From the NCBI GenBank assembly GCA_001636495.1, contig KV440964.1, forward strand, positions 1,752,666 through 1,816,665: DNA of 64,000 nt, given 5' to 3'. This document shows, piece by piece, positions 36,056-47,734 of this stretch. A program made the translations under genes and the position numbers. The first letter of the stretch is position 1; each line of letters starts with the position of its first letter. Below the pieces are notes generated by a model, which worked only from the letters and a program-made list of their open reading frames with translations, was not told the origin of the DNA and searched no databases. This DNA comes from Sutcliffiella horikoshii. GTDB lineage: Bacteria; Bacillota; Bacilli; Bacillales; Bacillaceae_I.

Positions 36056-36622
36056 ATGAAACCCATCATACTTAAAAAGTGGATTTTACTTGTCACAGTT
36101 TTTGCAACCGCGTTTGGATTGTTTTATACGTTTGCCACTTTCGAAGGTGCTGCAGATGAGAATGAATATGTAGATGAAGAGGTTCTCGAGGATGCGTTTG
36201 AGGTCAGCGGTCCTGTGACTCTGAAGGTCGTGTTGGAGCGAATCTATCTTGATGGAGAAGTCAGTGAGGAAATACTAGATGAAACCGTTTGGGCGATGGA
36301 GGATTTTTGGGCTCAGTATGAAGAGTGGCAAGTCATCGATCTTGACGGAGAACAGGTAGTATTTCAACAGTATATTGACGATATTTCACCACTACTGAAA
36401 TCCAACGGCTACTTCGGCATCTCCGAAGAAGGCATACTGACGATCTATGAAGGTAAACCGACGGAAGCATCTAAAATCATCCAATCCTTTTTCCAAATTG
36501 ATGTAGGCAAGCTGGAAAGCCACCAGCACGAACAGTTAAAAGGCGGTATCAAAGTGGTAAACAAAGATGACTATGTACAAGTGCTTGAAACGTTCAAGCC
36601 ATATACCACAAAAAAACAATAG
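36056..36622 (+). CDS. bofC: BofC, forespore regulator of the sigma-K checkpoint
   Basis: BofC (188 aa) is a secreted forespore protein that restrains SpoIVB, and so delays SpoIVFB-mediated pro-sigma-K processing. It has an N-terminal hydrophobic signal segment (residues 8-27), an acidic linker, and the BofC C-terminal domain (about 105-180; DDISPLLKSNGYFGISEEGILTIY). Its position upstream of ruvA matches B. subtilis. Confidence 0.88.
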   Translation: MKPIILKKWILLVTVFATAFGLFYTFATFEGAADENEYVDEEVLEDAFEVSGPVTLKVVLERIYLDGEVSEEILDETVWAMEDFWAQYEEWQVIDLDGEQVVFQQYIDDISPLLKSNGYFGISEEGILTIYEGKPTEASKIIQSFFQIDVGKLESHQHEQLKGGIKVVNKDDYVQVLETFKPYTTKKQ

Positions 36623-36651
36623 CAGACCGGCATTTATGCTGGTCTGTTTTT
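36623..36651 (+). terminator. Intrinsic terminator after bofC
   Basis: CAGACCGGC pairs with GCTGGTCTG around a 6-nt loop (36623-36631 with 36638-36646), followed by five T residues. Confidence 0.82.
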
Positions 36652-36826
36652 GGTGTTGTTGGCAGGATTGGAATATGGTCTTCCTAACCTTTGTGTAAAA
36701 CATGACAGCTTTTGTATCTTAACAATTAGACTAAAATATGCTATCTTTTTCTTTTGAGCCGATTGTTTGTTCTATTCATGGTAAAATGGAGAATAGAAGT
36801 TGAACATAAAGGGGAGTATTTTTACG

Positions 36827-37438
36827 TTGATCGATTTTATTAGAGGTTTTGTAGAATATGTGTCACCGGAATATGTAGTGGTAGAAGTGATGGGAGTGGG
36901 CTATCAGGTTAACACTCCAAACCCTTTCATCTACAGGGTGGACAAGGATAAAGAAGTGACAATCTATACATATCAGCATGTAAGAGAAGATATATTGGCC
37001 CTTTATGGCTTTAAAACGCGCGAAGATAAAAATCTGTTCATGAAACTGTTGAATGTGACAGGCATCGGACCAAAAGGGGCGCTTGCCATTTTGGCATCCG
37101 GACAGCCGGCCCAGGTCGTACACGCCATCGAGAATGAAGATGAAAAGTTCCTGGTGAAATTCCCCGGAGTTGGGAAGAAAACAGCAAGACAAATCATTCT
37201 GGATTTAAAAGGGAAATTGAACGACCTTGTTCCAAGTGCTTTTCCAGATTTGTTCCAACCGGATGTGGACGTTAGTGTCCCGGGAGGAAGCAGTTCCGCT
37301 TTGGATGAGGCGTTGGAAGCATTGAAGGTTCTTGGCTATGGCGATCGGGAAATCAAGAAAGTCGTTCCTGCCCTGCAAAAAGAAGATCTCTCAACAGATC
37401 AATATGTTAAAAGAGCATTACAGCTACTATTAAAATAA
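36827..37438 (+). CDS. ruvA: Holliday junction branch migration protein RuvA
   Basis: RuvA (203 aa) binds Holliday junctions and loads RuvB. I chose TTG at 36827 because the protein then begins [20 protein letters not shown], the normal RuvA N-terminus, with AAAGGGG upstream. The OB-fold covers residues 1-63, followed by two helix-hairpin-helix motifs ([25 protein letters not shown]) and the C-terminal RuvB-binding domain. ruvB follows 39 nt later. Confidence 0.95.
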   Translation: MIDFIRGFVEYVSPEYVVVEVMGVGYQVNTPNPFIYRVDKDKEVTIYTYQHVREDILALYGFKTREDKNLFMKLLNVTGIGPKGALAILASGQPAQVVHAIENEDEKFLVKFPGVGKKTARQIILDLKGKLNDLVPSAFPDLFQPDVDVSVPGGSSSALDEALEALKVLGYGDREIKKVVPALQKEDLSTDQYVKRALQLLLK

Positions 37439-37477
37439 TCAGGGACATGCATTCCTGTCCCAGAAAGGGGGAACCCA

Positions 37478-38482
37478 ATGATGGATGACCGCATGGTATC
37501 ACAAGATGCGACCTTGGAGGAGCATTCCTTGGAATACAGTTTGCGTCCACAGACGCTCCAGCAGTATATAGGTCAGGATAAAGTGAAAGAAAATCTGGAA
37601 GTATTCATCCAGGCGGCAAAAATGCGCCAGGAAACCTTGGACCATGTGTTGCTCTATGGCCCGCCAGGACTTGGTAAAACGACGCTTGCAGCGATCATCG
37701 CCAATGAAATGGGGGTGCAACTCCGTACGACAGCCGGTCCTGCGATTGAAAGACCGGGGGATCTTGCCGCAATCCTTTCTGCACTTGAGCCGGGGGATGT
37801 ATTATTCATCGATGAAATCCACCGCCTTCATCGCTCCATAGAGGAGGTCCTTTATCCTGCAATGGAGGATTACTGCCTGGATATTGTGATAGGAAAAGGA
37901 CCAACCTCTAAATCAGTCCGTCTGGATCTTCCTCCTTTCACGCTGGTCGGGGCTACTACAAGGGTAGGGTTGCTGACAGCACCTTTAAGAGACCGTTTCG
38001 GAGTACTGAGCAGGTTGGAATATTATAACGAAGCACAGCTTACCGAGATTTGTCTTCGTACCGCCCAAATCCTCGAGATAGGTCTCGAGCAGGATGCGGC
38101 AACAGAGATAAGCCGAAGAGCGAGGGGAACCCCGCGGATTGCCAACCGCCTATTGCGTCGCGTCAGGGATTTTGCGCAGGTGTTAGGAAAAGATACCATT
38201 AGCGCTACCCTTGCCAAAGAGGCACTGGACCGTCTGCAGGTGGACAAACTCGGACTAGATCATATCGACCATAAACTGTTGATGGGCATTATCGAAAAGT
38301 TTCGTGGAGGACCTGTCGGGGTTGATACGATTGCTGCTACGATCGGAGAGGAATCACACACCATTGAAGACGTATATGAACCATACCTGCTCCAGATCGG
38401 ATTTTTGCAACGAACCCCGCGTGGCCGCGTTGTAACAGACCTGGTATATCGTCATTTCAATATGGAGGTGCCAAAAGAATAA
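37478..38482 (+). CDS. ruvB: Holliday junction helicase RuvB
   Basis: RuvB (334 aa) is the AAA+ motor of branch migration. Walker [10 protein letters not shown] is at residues 61-69, Walker B LFIDEIH at about 109-115, sensor 1 in [10 protein letters not shown], and the arginine finger in PLRDRFG. The winged-helix C-terminal domain is complete. Its final base overlaps the ATG of the next small gene. Confidence 0.97.
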   Translation: MMDDRMVSQDATLEEHSLEYSLRPQTLQQYIGQDKVKENLEVFIQAAKMRQETLDHVLLYGPPGLGKTTLAAIIANEMGVQLRTTAGPAIERPGDLAAILSALEPGDVLFIDEIHRLHRSIEEVLYPAMEDYCLDIVIGKGPTSKSVRLDLPPFTLVGATTRVGLLTAPLRDRFGVLSRLEYYNEAQLTEICLRTAQILEIGLEQDAATEISRRARGTPRIANRLLRRVRDFAQVLGKDTISATLAKEALDRLQVDKLGLDHIDHKLLMGIIEKFRGGPVGVDTIAATIGEESHTIEDVYEPYLLQIGFLQRTPRGRVVTDLVYRHFNMEVPKE

Positions 38483-38679
38483 TGGAACTGCCTAAAATGC
38501 TGATGGTGCTAGGAGCGGTTCTCCTGATCGTGGGACTGCTATGGCAAGTGGTAGGAAAGATACCGGGAGACATCGTCGTGAAAAAAGGAAACATGACCTT
38601 CTTCTTTCCCATCGTAACCTCCATCATCATCAGCATCATACTCAGTCTAATATTTTATTTCATTGGCCGATTTAGATAA
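38482..38679 (+). CDS. DUF2905 small membrane protein
   Basis: This 65-residue protein has two hydrophobic helices (about 5-24 and 43-62) joined by a KIPGDIVVKKGNMTFFFP loop diagnostic of DUF2905. It overlaps the ruvB stop by 1 nt, so it is translated with ruvB. Its function is unknown; the family is widespread in bacteria. Confidence 0.88.
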   Translation: MELPKMLMVLGAVLLIVGLLWQVVGKIPGDIVVKKGNMTFFFPIVTSIIISIILSLIFYFIGRFR

Positions 38680-38688
38680 AAATATTCT

Positions 38689-38768
38689 ACCTGTAGACTG
38701 AAGTGCAAGGTGTGAGGCTCAAGCACCGTCCCGCGGAAAGCGAACACCTGGAACGGAAGGATACAGGA
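38689..38768 (+). repeat. Internally deleted palindromic repeat, copy R6
   Basis: The ends ACCTGTAGACTGAAGTGCAAG and GGAACGGAAGGATACAGG are like R4 and R7, and AGGTGT/ACACCT arms remain. The central GACTCCTGCGGG...GAAGTGAG portion present in R3 is missing. The junction GGTGTGAGGCTCAAG can be explained by recombination between two GAG triplets. Confidence 0.75.
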
Positions 38769-38810
38769 GTCAACAAGATATTAAGATAGCAAACAAGAAA
38801 AGGTGACACT

Positions 38811-39839
38811 ATGAAGATAGATTTATTTGATTTCCACTTACCAGAAGAACTGATCGCACAAACTCCACTAGAACAACGAGAAGCATCACGCCTAATGGTA
38901 CTAAACAAACAAACTGGAGAACTAACACATGAACCCACTTTCCGCTCCATATTGGATTACGTGAAAGAAGGCGATTGCCTTGTCTTAAATGATACAAGAG
39001 TGCTGCCGGCACGCCTTTTTGGAGTCAAAAGTGAAACAGGAGCCAAAATCGAAGTGCTCCTTTTGAAACAACTCGAAGGCGACACATGGGAAACGCTTAT
39101 CAAACCTGCCAAGCGAGTAAAAGAAGGCACCATTGTCTCGTTCGGCGACGGACGTTTAACTGCCATTTGCACAGGAGAAAGCGATCATGGTGGCAGAAAG
39201 CTTGACTTCCGCTATGAAGGCATCTTTTATGAAGTGTTAGACAGCTTGGGAGAAATGCCGCTGCCTCCATATATCAAGGAGCAATTGGAAGACCGTGACC
39301 GTTATCAGACCGTTTTCGCGAGAGAAACAGGTTCAGCTGCAGCTCCGACTGCCGGTCTTCATTTTACAGAAGAACTGCTTCAAGCCCTAAAGGATAAAGG
39401 CGTTCATACCGCATTCATTACCCTACACGTAGGACTTGGAACATTCCGTCCGGTTAGCGTCGATTCAGTGGAAGAGCATGATATGCATGCAGAGTTCTAT
39501 CAGATGTCAGAAGGCACTGCCAGACTTCTGAATGAGGTCCGCAGTAAGGGCGGAAGAATTATTACAGTCGGCACCACTTCTACAAGAACACTCGAAACGA
39601 TCGCGCGTGATCACGGTGAGTTTAAAGAAGCAAGCGGTTGGACAAACATATTCATATACCCAGGTTATAAGTTTGCTGCCATTGACGGCATGATAACCAA
39701 CTTCCACCTGCCAAAATCAACACTAATCATGCTTGTAAGCGCACTTGCAGGACGCGAAAACGTCATGCACGCCTACGAAGAAGCCGTCAACCAACGCTAC
39801 CGCTTCTTCAGCTTCGGCGACGCCATGCTAATACTGTAA
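38811..39839 (+). CDS. queA: tRNA preQ1(34) S-adenosylmethionine ribosyltransferase-isomerase
   Basis: QueA (342 aa) transfers the ribosyl part of AdoMet to preQ1 in tRNA, making epoxyqueuosine. [14 protein letters not shown] at the N-terminus, the [13 protein letters not shown] segment, and [11 protein letters not shown] with VGLGTFRPV are signatures of the family. It precedes tgt, which inserts preQ1 at the same wobble position; repeat R7 separates the two genes. Confidence 0.96.
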   Translation: MKIDLFDFHLPEELIAQTPLEQREASRLMVLNKQTGELTHEPTFRSILDYVKEGDCLVLNDTRVLPARLFGVKSETGAKIEVLLLKQLEGDTWETLIKPAKRVKEGTIVSFGDGRLTAICTGESDHGGRKLDFRYEGIFYEVLDSLGEMPLPPYIKEQLEDRDRYQTVFARETGSAAAPTAGLHFTEELLQALKDKGVHTAFITLHVGLGTFRPVSVDSVEEHDMHAEFYQMSEGTARLLNEVRSKGGRIITVGTTSTRTLETIARDHGEFKEASGWTNIFIYPGYKFAAIDGMITNFHLPKSTLIMLVSALAGRENVMHAYEEAVNQRYRFFSFGDAMLIL

Positions 39840-39877
39840 TAAAAAATGTAAGAAGCTGTTTCTTTATAATACTAACC

Positions 39878-41421
<1,544 letters not shown>

Positions 41422-41465
41422 AATCTCTTCCCATACATGACTTAAGAGAAAGGAGGCGTTACAAC

Positions 41466-41729
41466 ATGGAAGGAATGGCTGGTGCTATTTTACCTTTAGT
41501 ATTAATGTTTGCTATTTTCTACTTCTTGTTAATTCGCCCACAACAAAAGCGTCAAAAGCAAGTTCGTGAAATGCAGACTAACCTGCAAAAAGGAGACAAG
41601 GTCGTAACAATCGGTGGATTACACGGTATCGTGGATGCATTGGATGAGGACAAGATTGTCATCAAAGCAGGAGACGGATCTCGTCTTACATTTGACCGTC
41701 AAGCGGTTAGAGATGTAAACCAAGACTGA
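41466..41729 (+). CDS. yajC: Preprotein translocase subunit YajC
   Basis: YajC (87 aa) is a single-span membrane protein associated with SecDF. A hydrophobic helix at residues 6-22 is followed by RPQQKRQK and the small soluble domain (GDKVVTIGGLHGIV). It follows tgt as in many bacteria; secDF lies about 3.6 kb downstream. Confidence 0.95.
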   Translation: MEGMAGAILPLVLMFAIFYFLLIRPQQKRQKQVREMQTNLQKGDKVVTIGGLHGIVDALDEDKIVIKAGDGSRLTFDRQAVRDVNQD

Positions 41730-41737
41730 TTTTCCAT

Positions 41738-41776
41738 AAAAAGAGCATGAATCCCTCGGGGACCATGCTCTTTTTT
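41738..41776. terminator. Bidirectional terminator between yajC and a minus-strand gene
   Basis: AAAAAGAGCATG (41738-41749) pairs with CATGCTCTTTTT (41764-41775) around a 14-nt loop between convergent genes. Confidence 0.87.
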
Positions 41777-41792
41777 ATGCCGGAAAATAGGC

Positions 41793-42182
41793 TCATGCTT
41801 TTGAAGTATATCCCCCGCTCAGGTTCACCCCGATAATTCCCCCAAGAGCGGCCGCTCCGATAAACCCAAGATGGAACAACATTTGGTACAGGGTAAACAA
41901 GGAGTCGTTTCCTAAATATTGAAAAAGGAAGATGACCAGTGTATAAGCTCCACCTGTTGCTCCTCCTAGTAACCAACCTTTTTCTTTCCCTTTCCCTCCA
42001 GACACAAAGCCTCCGATGAAAAGCGTGATAAAAGATAAGGTCACGATGATCCAGGCGACACTTGTTTCCTGAAGAGAGGTGAAGCGTAAGAGTAAAGAAA
42101 ATATAAAACTGATTGCTATTGCGAACATAAAAACGGTGATCAGGCCATACATGATGGCCAATCCAAGTCGTTTTGATTCCAT
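41793..42182 (-). CDS. TIGR04086/YrzE-family membrane protein
   Basis: This 129-residue protein has four predicted membrane helices (about residues 8-30, 42-60, 68-88, 97-118) and few soluble residues. Its position between yajC and a DUF421 gene and its opposite orientation match B. subtilis yrzE. Its function is unknown. Confidence 0.8.
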   Translation of the reverse strand: MESKRLGLAIMYGLITVFMFAIAISFIFSLLLRFTSLQETSVAWIIVTLSFITLFIGGFVSGGKGKEKGWLLGGATGGAYTLVIFLFQYLGNDSLFTLYQMLFHLGFIGAAALGGIIGVNLSGGYTSKA

Positions 42183-42395
42183 CCGAATTCTACCCCTTTC
42201 TTAGTACATGCTAAGTAATACAAGCATATTCACCAGGTGGAACAAATAGAATACAAATATATTTTTAGACATGCCTTTGAAGTTGTTTACGGAATTTGGT
42301 AAACACTTCATGTCATGAAAACCGTTACTTCGTTTAAGACTAAACATAATCGTGTTTACTTAGGGGCTTAAATGTCGTTTTAGGGGGCGGACTGA

Positions 42396-43070
42396 ATGGA
42401 AGAGTACGTGCTGATAATAGCGAGAACTATTTTTCTTTATATTCTCATTCTCATTATCTTCCGTGTCATGGGAAAAAGGGAAATTGGTGAGCTCAGTGTC
42501 CTGGATCTTGTTGTCTTCATCATGATTGCCGAAATGGCCGTGATGGCGATAGAGAACCCAAAGGATCCACTTATCCATTCCATGCTGCCAATGTTTTTAC
42601 TGATGTCGATTCAGATATTCCTCGCTTATGTATCCTTGAAGAGCCAGCGGATCAGGGATGTCATCGACGGGAAAGCCAGTGTCATCATAAACAATGGAAA
42701 AATTGATGAAAAAGCGATGAAAAAGCAACGTTATAACTTTGACGACCTGCTTATCCAGCTTCGAGATAAAAATGTTAAAAATGTGGCCGACGTAGAGTTC
42801 GCGATTCTTGAACCCTCCGGAAAACTGTCGGTGTTCCAAAAGCAAAAGGCAGAAGGGACATCCTCCGATGATCAACAAGAGGAGGAGGCTTCCTTGAACC
42901 TTCCACTGATTATGGACGGTGAGATACAGGAGGAACATCTCAAACGAATCAATAAGACCAATCTTTGGCTCCGGCAGCAATTAAGGTCCTTGGGATATAA
43001 GGATTACAAAAACATATCCTTCTGCAGCTATGATAATGGTGTGTTTTTTATTGATTTGAAGGATGAGTAG
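42396..43070 (+). CDS. DUF421 (YetF/YrbG-family) membrane protein
   Basis: This 224-residue protein has three N-terminal membrane helices (about 4-80). FRVMGKREIGELSVLDLVVF is typical of YetF-like DUF421 proteins, and the C-terminal beta domain contains LIQLRDKNVKNVADVEFAILE. B. subtilis paralogues include spore-associated GerMN-independent and SpoVAE-linked members, but the role of this copy is unknown. It corresponds by position to yrbG. Confidence 0.85.
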   Translation: MEEYVLIIARTIFLYILILIIFRVMGKREIGELSVLDLVVFIMIAEMAVMAIENPKDPLIHSMLPMFLLMSIQIFLAYVSLKSQRIRDVIDGKASVIINNGKIDEKAMKKQRYNFDDLLIQLRDKNVKNVADVEFAILEPSGKLSVFQKQKAEGTSSDDQQEEEASLNLPLIMDGEIQEEHLKRINKTNLWLRQQLRSLGYKDYKNISFCSYDNGVFFIDLKDE

Positions 43071-43167
43071 TGGATAAAACCTTATGCCCCCAGCGCTAGT
43101 TACCATAAAAAAGAACCCTGCCCAAAAGCCGGATTCCTAAAATCAATTCAAAGATAGTAACTTTTAC

Positions 43168-44724
43168 TCACCTAGTCAGCCATTTCTTCAAAAAAGGCAG
43201 CCTGGCAAGTTCTTCTCTTTTCACCAGTCCAAAAATCAGCAATAACACCATATACAACAGGCAGGTCAGCAAGATCATCAACAAGCTGCGCTGCCCCACA
43301 CTTACATCCAGCCAGAGATGTTCATGCATCCACATGCCAAACGCCACGCACACACCCATTGTTATAAAACTTTTCACATAGTCCCGAATATAAAGGGAGT
43401 AGGAGAGGACCTTCATGATGGTAGCCATATGCAGCAAGGTGACAAGCATCATGCCAATGACAATCCCGAGCGCTGCCCCCATGATTCCAAATTCGGGCTT
43501 GCTTGCCAGAATGAAAATGACTGCCGTCTTTATCGCAGCCCCGATAAAGCTGTTAATCATCGCTGCCTTGGCAAGATCCAATGCCTGAAGGGTTGCCTGA
43601 AGGGGTCCTTGGAAATAATAGAACAAAAAGAATGGTGCCATCACTTTAATATAGATGGCGGCCTTGCTGCTACCGTACATGAGTAACATGATCGGCTCTG
43701 CGTACACAAAGAGAAGCACAACCGCAATTCCACCTGTTGCAAAAGATAGCCTTAAAGCTTGTTGGAGACGGTGTTCGATAAGGATGTTATTTTTTTTTGC
43801 TGCTGCTTCACTTATAGCAGGAACAAGGGCGGTGGATAAGGAATAAGTAATAAAGGACGGGAGCATCATGAGCGGGAGGGCAAAGCCTACCAGTTCCCCG
43901 TATTGCTTTGTGGCCATTGAGGTTGCGACACCGGCGATAGCCAAGCTTTGTACGACGACAATCGGCTCAAAAAACCAGGCGATGGACCCGATCATCCTGC
44001 TTCCGGTTGTTGGTAGTGCGATTCGCATAAGATCTCGGAAGGTTTCCTTTCCTTCTCCCACGTAGTTAAAGAACTTTGCACGCAATCGGAATTTCTTTTT
44101 ATTTTTGAAAACGAATAGCATGTACAGCAAGGACATCAGTTCCCCTACGACAGCGGAAAGCATGGCGCCAGCTGCCGCATATTCAATGCCGTATGGTAGC
44201 AATGCTTTGGTACAGGCTGCTACAAGAGAAATTCTAACAACCTGCTCGATGACCTGAGAAATGGCCGACGGTTTCATATTCTGCCTGCCTTGGAAATATC
44301 CTCTCAGAACGGAAGAAATGGCGATAATCGGTACGACGGGCGCTATGGCCATCAATGGGTAATAGGTTCTTGGATCTGTAAACAAGTGGTTGGATAAATA
44401 AGGAGCGAGGAGAATCATGGCGGGAGTGAAGACAAGGCTGAGTGCTCCGGTTGTTGCTAGAGAAACCACCAGTATTTTTTTTATTTTACGATGATTGCCT
44501 TGGGCTTCCGCCTCCGCGACCAGTTTAGAGATCGCAACAGGTAACCCAAGTTGTGTGATGGTGATGGTCAGTACAAGAGTTGGAACGGCCATCATATACA
44601 GTCCCACGCCCTCTTCCCCGATAAACCTTGCCACCACGATCCTATTTACAAAACCTAATACTCGCGTAATTAGTCCTGCCACAATCAATATTAAGGTCCC
44701 TTTTAAAAATGTTTGCTTTGTCAT
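43168..44724 (-). CDS. spoVB: SpoVB, MurJ/MOP-superfamily sporulation flippase
   Basis: SpoVB (518 aa) is a polytopic MATE/MOP-superfamily transporter needed for spore cortex synthesis, probably flipping lipid-linked precursors. About 14 hydrophobic segments are visible. GLITRVLGFVNRIVVARFIGEEGVG at the N-terminus contains the family signature. It is transcribed opposite to its neighbours, as in B. subtilis. Confidence 0.92.
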   Translation of the reverse strand: MTKQTFLKGTLILIVAGLITRVLGFVNRIVVARFIGEEGVGLYMMAVPTLVLTITITQLGLPVAISKLVAEAEAQGNHRKIKKILVVSLATTGALSLVFTPAMILLAPYLSNHLFTDPRTYYPLMAIAPVVPIIAISSVLRGYFQGRQNMKPSAISQVIEQVVRISLVAACTKALLPYGIEYAAAGAMLSAVVGELMSLLYMLFVFKNKKKFRLRAKFFNYVGEGKETFRDLMRIALPTTGSRMIGSIAWFFEPIVVVQSLAIAGVATSMATKQYGELVGFALPLMMLPSFITYSLSTALVPAISEAAAKKNNILIEHRLQQALRLSFATGGIAVVLLFVYAEPIMLLMYGSSKAAIYIKVMAPFFLFYYFQGPLQATLQALDLAKAAMINSFIGAAIKTAVIFILASKPEFGIMGAALGIVIGMMLVTLLHMATIMKVLSYSLYIRDYVKSFITMGVCVAFGMWMHEHLWLDVSVGQRSLLMILLTCLLYMVLLLIFGLVKREELARLPFLKKWLTR

Positions 44725-44891
44725 GCGATTCCCTGCCTTCTCAATTACGGAGATTTCATATACAATTATCTATATGCAAAGAAGTGGGCCAAGCATGACA
44801 AGTATTATGAAGGTGCAGTGATAGGGAAAGAAGGTTATCCGGAATAAGCATTATGAAAAAGAGAGTGAATTGAATGGGGGTTCAATGAACA

Positions 44892-45173
44892 ATGAAAAAG
44901 GAAACCAACGAACATGCTTATGATCTTTTCCGACACGAACTGGGGCCAGTCCTGCAAAGCAAGTTGGAGGAATTTCAGCTATTCGGATATGATACCGTAT
45001 CCGAAGATGAGTTGTGGGAGTGCTTGACTAAAAAGAAATGGAAGCGCCCTGAAACCAAAAGGCTGTATGAACTGGTCAACGATGTGTACAGTTTATCTAT
45101 CACCGATTATATGAGTTACATCACAATTGAAGCATACAAAGCACCAAACTACTTTGAAACGCAAAAAGATTAA
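44892..45173 (+). CDS. comN: ComN-family post-transcriptional regulator
   Basis: This 93-residue protein matches the ComN/YrzD family, which in B. subtilis promotes accumulation of comE mRNA together with DivIVA-dependent localisation. Key segments are LFGYDTVSEDELWECL and KWKRPETKRLYELVNDVYSLSITDYM. It lies between spoVB and secDF as in B. subtilis. It may link to DNA uptake, for which the pilus genes at the left edge would be relevant; that connection is inference. Confidence 0.82.
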   Translation: MKKETNEHAYDLFRHELGPVLQSKLEEFQLFGYDTVSEDELWECLTKKKWKRPETKRLYELVNDVYSLSITDYMSYITIEAYKAPNYFETQKD

Positions 45174-45187
45174 ATTTTCAGCAAAAA

Positions 45188-45216
45188 TTGACAGGCATTA
45201 ATGGATGAATCATAAT
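45188..45216 (+). promoter_or_regulatory. Probable sigma-A promoter of secDF
   Basis: TTGACA (45188-45193) and CATAAT (45211-45216) are 17 nt apart in the 191-nt gap upstream of secDF. Confidence 0.65.
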
Positions 45217-45364
45217 GGTACATGATGGCATGAAACGGCTTTTATTGAACATTTTTACATAATTATACATACAGGAAATGTGAAGCATGTAAGCTGGCCA
45301 GGTGTCCATAACACCATTTATTTCATTTCATCGATTGTAAGAGCAGAAGGAGGATATTTTACGC

Positions 45365-47620
45365 ATGGTCAAAAGAGGACGGATCGTTGCATTCTTTTTA
45401 CTTCTTATTTTAATCGGAAGCACAATAGGAGTGTTTACGAACCCAATTACAAAAGACATTAAACTTGGCCTTGACCTTCAAGGGGGCTTTGAAGTTCTTT
45501 ATGAGGTTACGCCAATAAATGAAAATAGTGAAATAAGCAGGGATGTACTTCTCAGCACCGTCAGCGCGTTAAATAAACGTGTCAACGTGCTTGGAGTAAG
45601 TGAACCGAATATCCAGATTGAGGGAGATAACAGGATCCGCGTCCAGCTTGCCGGGGTGGATGACCAGTCAAGAGCAAGGGAGCTTCTATCAACTGAAGCG
45701 AAGCTGACCTTCCGTGATGTGGACGACAAATTGTTGATGGACGGTTCTTCCTTAGCGGAAAACGGTGCTTCCCAATCCTTCGATCCGAATAACAGACCTA
45801 GTGTTTCCCTTACATTGAGAGATGCTTCTGAGTTTGCAGAAGTAACTCGTCAAGTCCGTGACATGGGTATTGGTACCGGTCGCAACCTGATGGTTATCTG
45901 GCTGGATTTTGAAGAAGGCGTGGATTCTTACGAGGCGGAAGCAGGGAAGGCTGATCCTAAATACCTTTCTGCTGCCGGTGTAGATCGTGTTTTTAATGAT
46001 ACGAGTGTACAGATTACAGGTAACTTCTCTATTGAAGAGGCAAAGGAGCTTTCGGAGCTGCTTAATGCCGGTTCACTACCAGTAGAATTGGAAGAAATCT
46101 ATTCCACATCTGTCGGAGCGAAATTTGGGGAAACAGCCCTTCAGAAAACGGTATTGGCGGGAATGATTGGTATCATTGCCATTCTGCTGTTTATGCTTGT
46201 GGCATACCGTTTACCTGGATTAGTAGCTGTTCTCACATTAAGTGCTTATATATTCTTAATTCTTTTAGTGTTCGAATTGATGAACGGGGTCCTTACCCTG
46301 CCAGGAATTGCCGCCCTGATTTTAGGGGTGGGGATGGCGGTAGATGCCAATATCATCACTTATGAACGGATAAAAGAGGAATTGAAACTTGGAAGGTCGG
46401 CGATGTCCGCTTTCCGGGCAGGCAACCGTAATTCGTTGTCCACTATCCTGGATGCGAATATTACGACCTTACTTGCAGCAGGTGTCATGTTCGTCTATGG
46501 AACAAGTTCAGTAAAAGGCTTTGCGACCATGTTGATTGTAAGTATCCTGTTGAGTTTCTTAACGGCGGTACTTGGTACACGATTATTGCTCGGCCTTTGG
46601 GTGAGCAGCAAGTTCTTGAACAACAAGCCGCATCTGTTTGGTGTGAAGAAAGAGGATATACTTGATATTAACAATACGGATGAGAACACGGAGCCACCTA
46701 ACCGTTTCTCCCATTGGGATTTTGTCAAACACCGCAAAAAGTTCTTCCTGTTCTCAGGGGGAATGATTGTAGTGGGAATCATCCTTCTTGCAGCTTTCCG
46801 TCTGAACCTTGGTATTGATTTTGCAGCCGGAACGCGTGTAGAAATCATGAGTGACAACAGATTAACTGCAGAGGAAATTACCGAAGAGCTTGCATCTATC
46901 GACTATGAGCCGAAAGATGTTGTCTTGGCTGGTACAAACAATGAAATTGCGGTTGCTCGATATGTGGATGACTTCTCCCAATCGGAAATTGCAGAAATCA
47001 AGCAATACATTGAAGGGAAATACGGATCTGAACCTAGTGTTAGTACGGTTTCCCCGACGGTTGGCCAGGAGCTTGCACGTAACGCATTCTTTGCGGTGTT
47101 GATAGCGGCTGTTGGAATCATCATCTATGTAACAATCCGCTTTGAGTGGCTCTTTGCTGTAGCGGCCATTGTCGCATTGTTCCATGATGCATTCTTTATC
47201 GTTGCATTCTTCAGTCTCGTCCGCTTGGAGGTTGATATCACCTTCATTGCCGCCGTCTTGACCATTGTCGGGTATTCGATAAATGATACGATCGTCACCT
47301 TTGACAGGATACGTGAAAACCTGAAGCGGAAAAAGCGTGTCAAAACATTTGAAGACCTAGCAGAAGTGGTGAATCGAAGTCTCCAGCAGACTTTCGTCCG
47401 ATCCATCAATACAGTCGCGACGGTCATGGTTGCCGTAATCGCCCTGTTGATATTCGGAAGCGAGTCCATCACCAATTTCTCCGTCGCGTTATTGGTCGGA
47501 TTGGTAGTTGGGACATACTCTTCCTTGTTCATCGCAGCGCAGTTATGGTTGATCTGGAAACACAAACAGTTAAGCAAACCGAAAAAGGCACCGGTGGAAG
47601 ATCCGGAACCAGAGGTATAA
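45365..47620 (+). CDS. secDF: Fused SecDF protein export membrane protein
   Basis: SecDF (751 aa) is the RND-like proton-driven component of the Sec translocase, with SecD and SecF fused in one chain as in Bacillus. The SecD part (about 1-440) contains GLDLQGGFEVLYEV and GMAVDANIITYERIKEEL. The SecF part (about 460-735) contains GIDFAAGTRVEI and GYSINDTIVTFDRIREN. Twelve membrane helices are expected. Confidence 0.96.
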   Translation: MVKRGRIVAFFLLLILIGSTIGVFTNPITKDIKLGLDLQGGFEVLYEVTPINENSEISRDVLLSTVSALNKRVNVLGVSEPNIQIEGDNRIRVQLAGVDDQSRARELLSTEAKLTFRDVDDKLLMDGSSLAENGASQSFDPNNRPSVSLTLRDASEFAEVTRQVRDMGIGTGRNLMVIWLDFEEGVDSYEAEAGKADPKYLSAAGVDRVFNDTSVQITGNFSIEEAKELSELLNAGSLPVELEEIYSTSVGAKFGETALQKTVLAGMIGIIAILLFMLVAYRLPGLVAVLTLSAYIFLILLVFELMNGVLTLPGIAALILGVGMAVDANIITYERIKEELKLGRSAMSAFRAGNRNSLSTILDANITTLLAAGVMFVYGTSSVKGFATMLIVSILLSFLTAVLGTRLLLGLWVSSKFLNNKPHLFGVKKEDILDINNTDENTEPPNRFSHWDFVKHRKKFFLFSGGMIVVGIILLAAFRLNLGIDFAAGTRVEIMSDNRLTAEEITEELASIDYEPKDVVLAGTNNEIAVARYVDDFSQSEIAEIKQYIEGKYGSEPSVSTVSPTVGQELARNAFFAVLIAAVGIIIYVTIRFEWLFAVAAIVALFHDAFFIVAFFSLVRLEVDITFIAAVLTIVGYSINDTIVTFDRIRENLKRKKRVKTFEDLAEVVNRSLQQTFVRSINTVATVMVAVIALLIFGSESITNFSVALLVGLVVGTYSSLFIAAQLWLIWKHKQLSKPKKAPVEDPEPEV

Positions 47621-47624
47621 ATGG

Positions 47625-47664
47625 AATGTCGCAGAGCATATAGTTGCTTTGCGGCATTTTTTTA
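47625..47664 (+). terminator. Intrinsic terminator after secDF
   Basis: AATGTCGCAGAGCA pairs with TGCTTTGCGGCATT (G-U allowed) around a 6-nt loop, followed by seven T residues. Confidence 0.85.
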
Positions 47665-47734
47665 AGCATTTTTTTTCGGAGAATTTGCTTCTGTTCGGGT
47701 ACAATAGAAAATAAGAATAGAAAGGGTGTGCGGT

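Noticed and set aside
37440-37465. Terminator between ruvA and ruvB
   Set aside because: GGGACA/TGTCCC forms a small stem but there is no T tract, and ruvAB are expected to be co-transcribed.
43318-43686. Plus-strand His-rich frame opposite spoVB
   Set aside because: It is a shadow of the spoVB coding sequence without a ribosome site.
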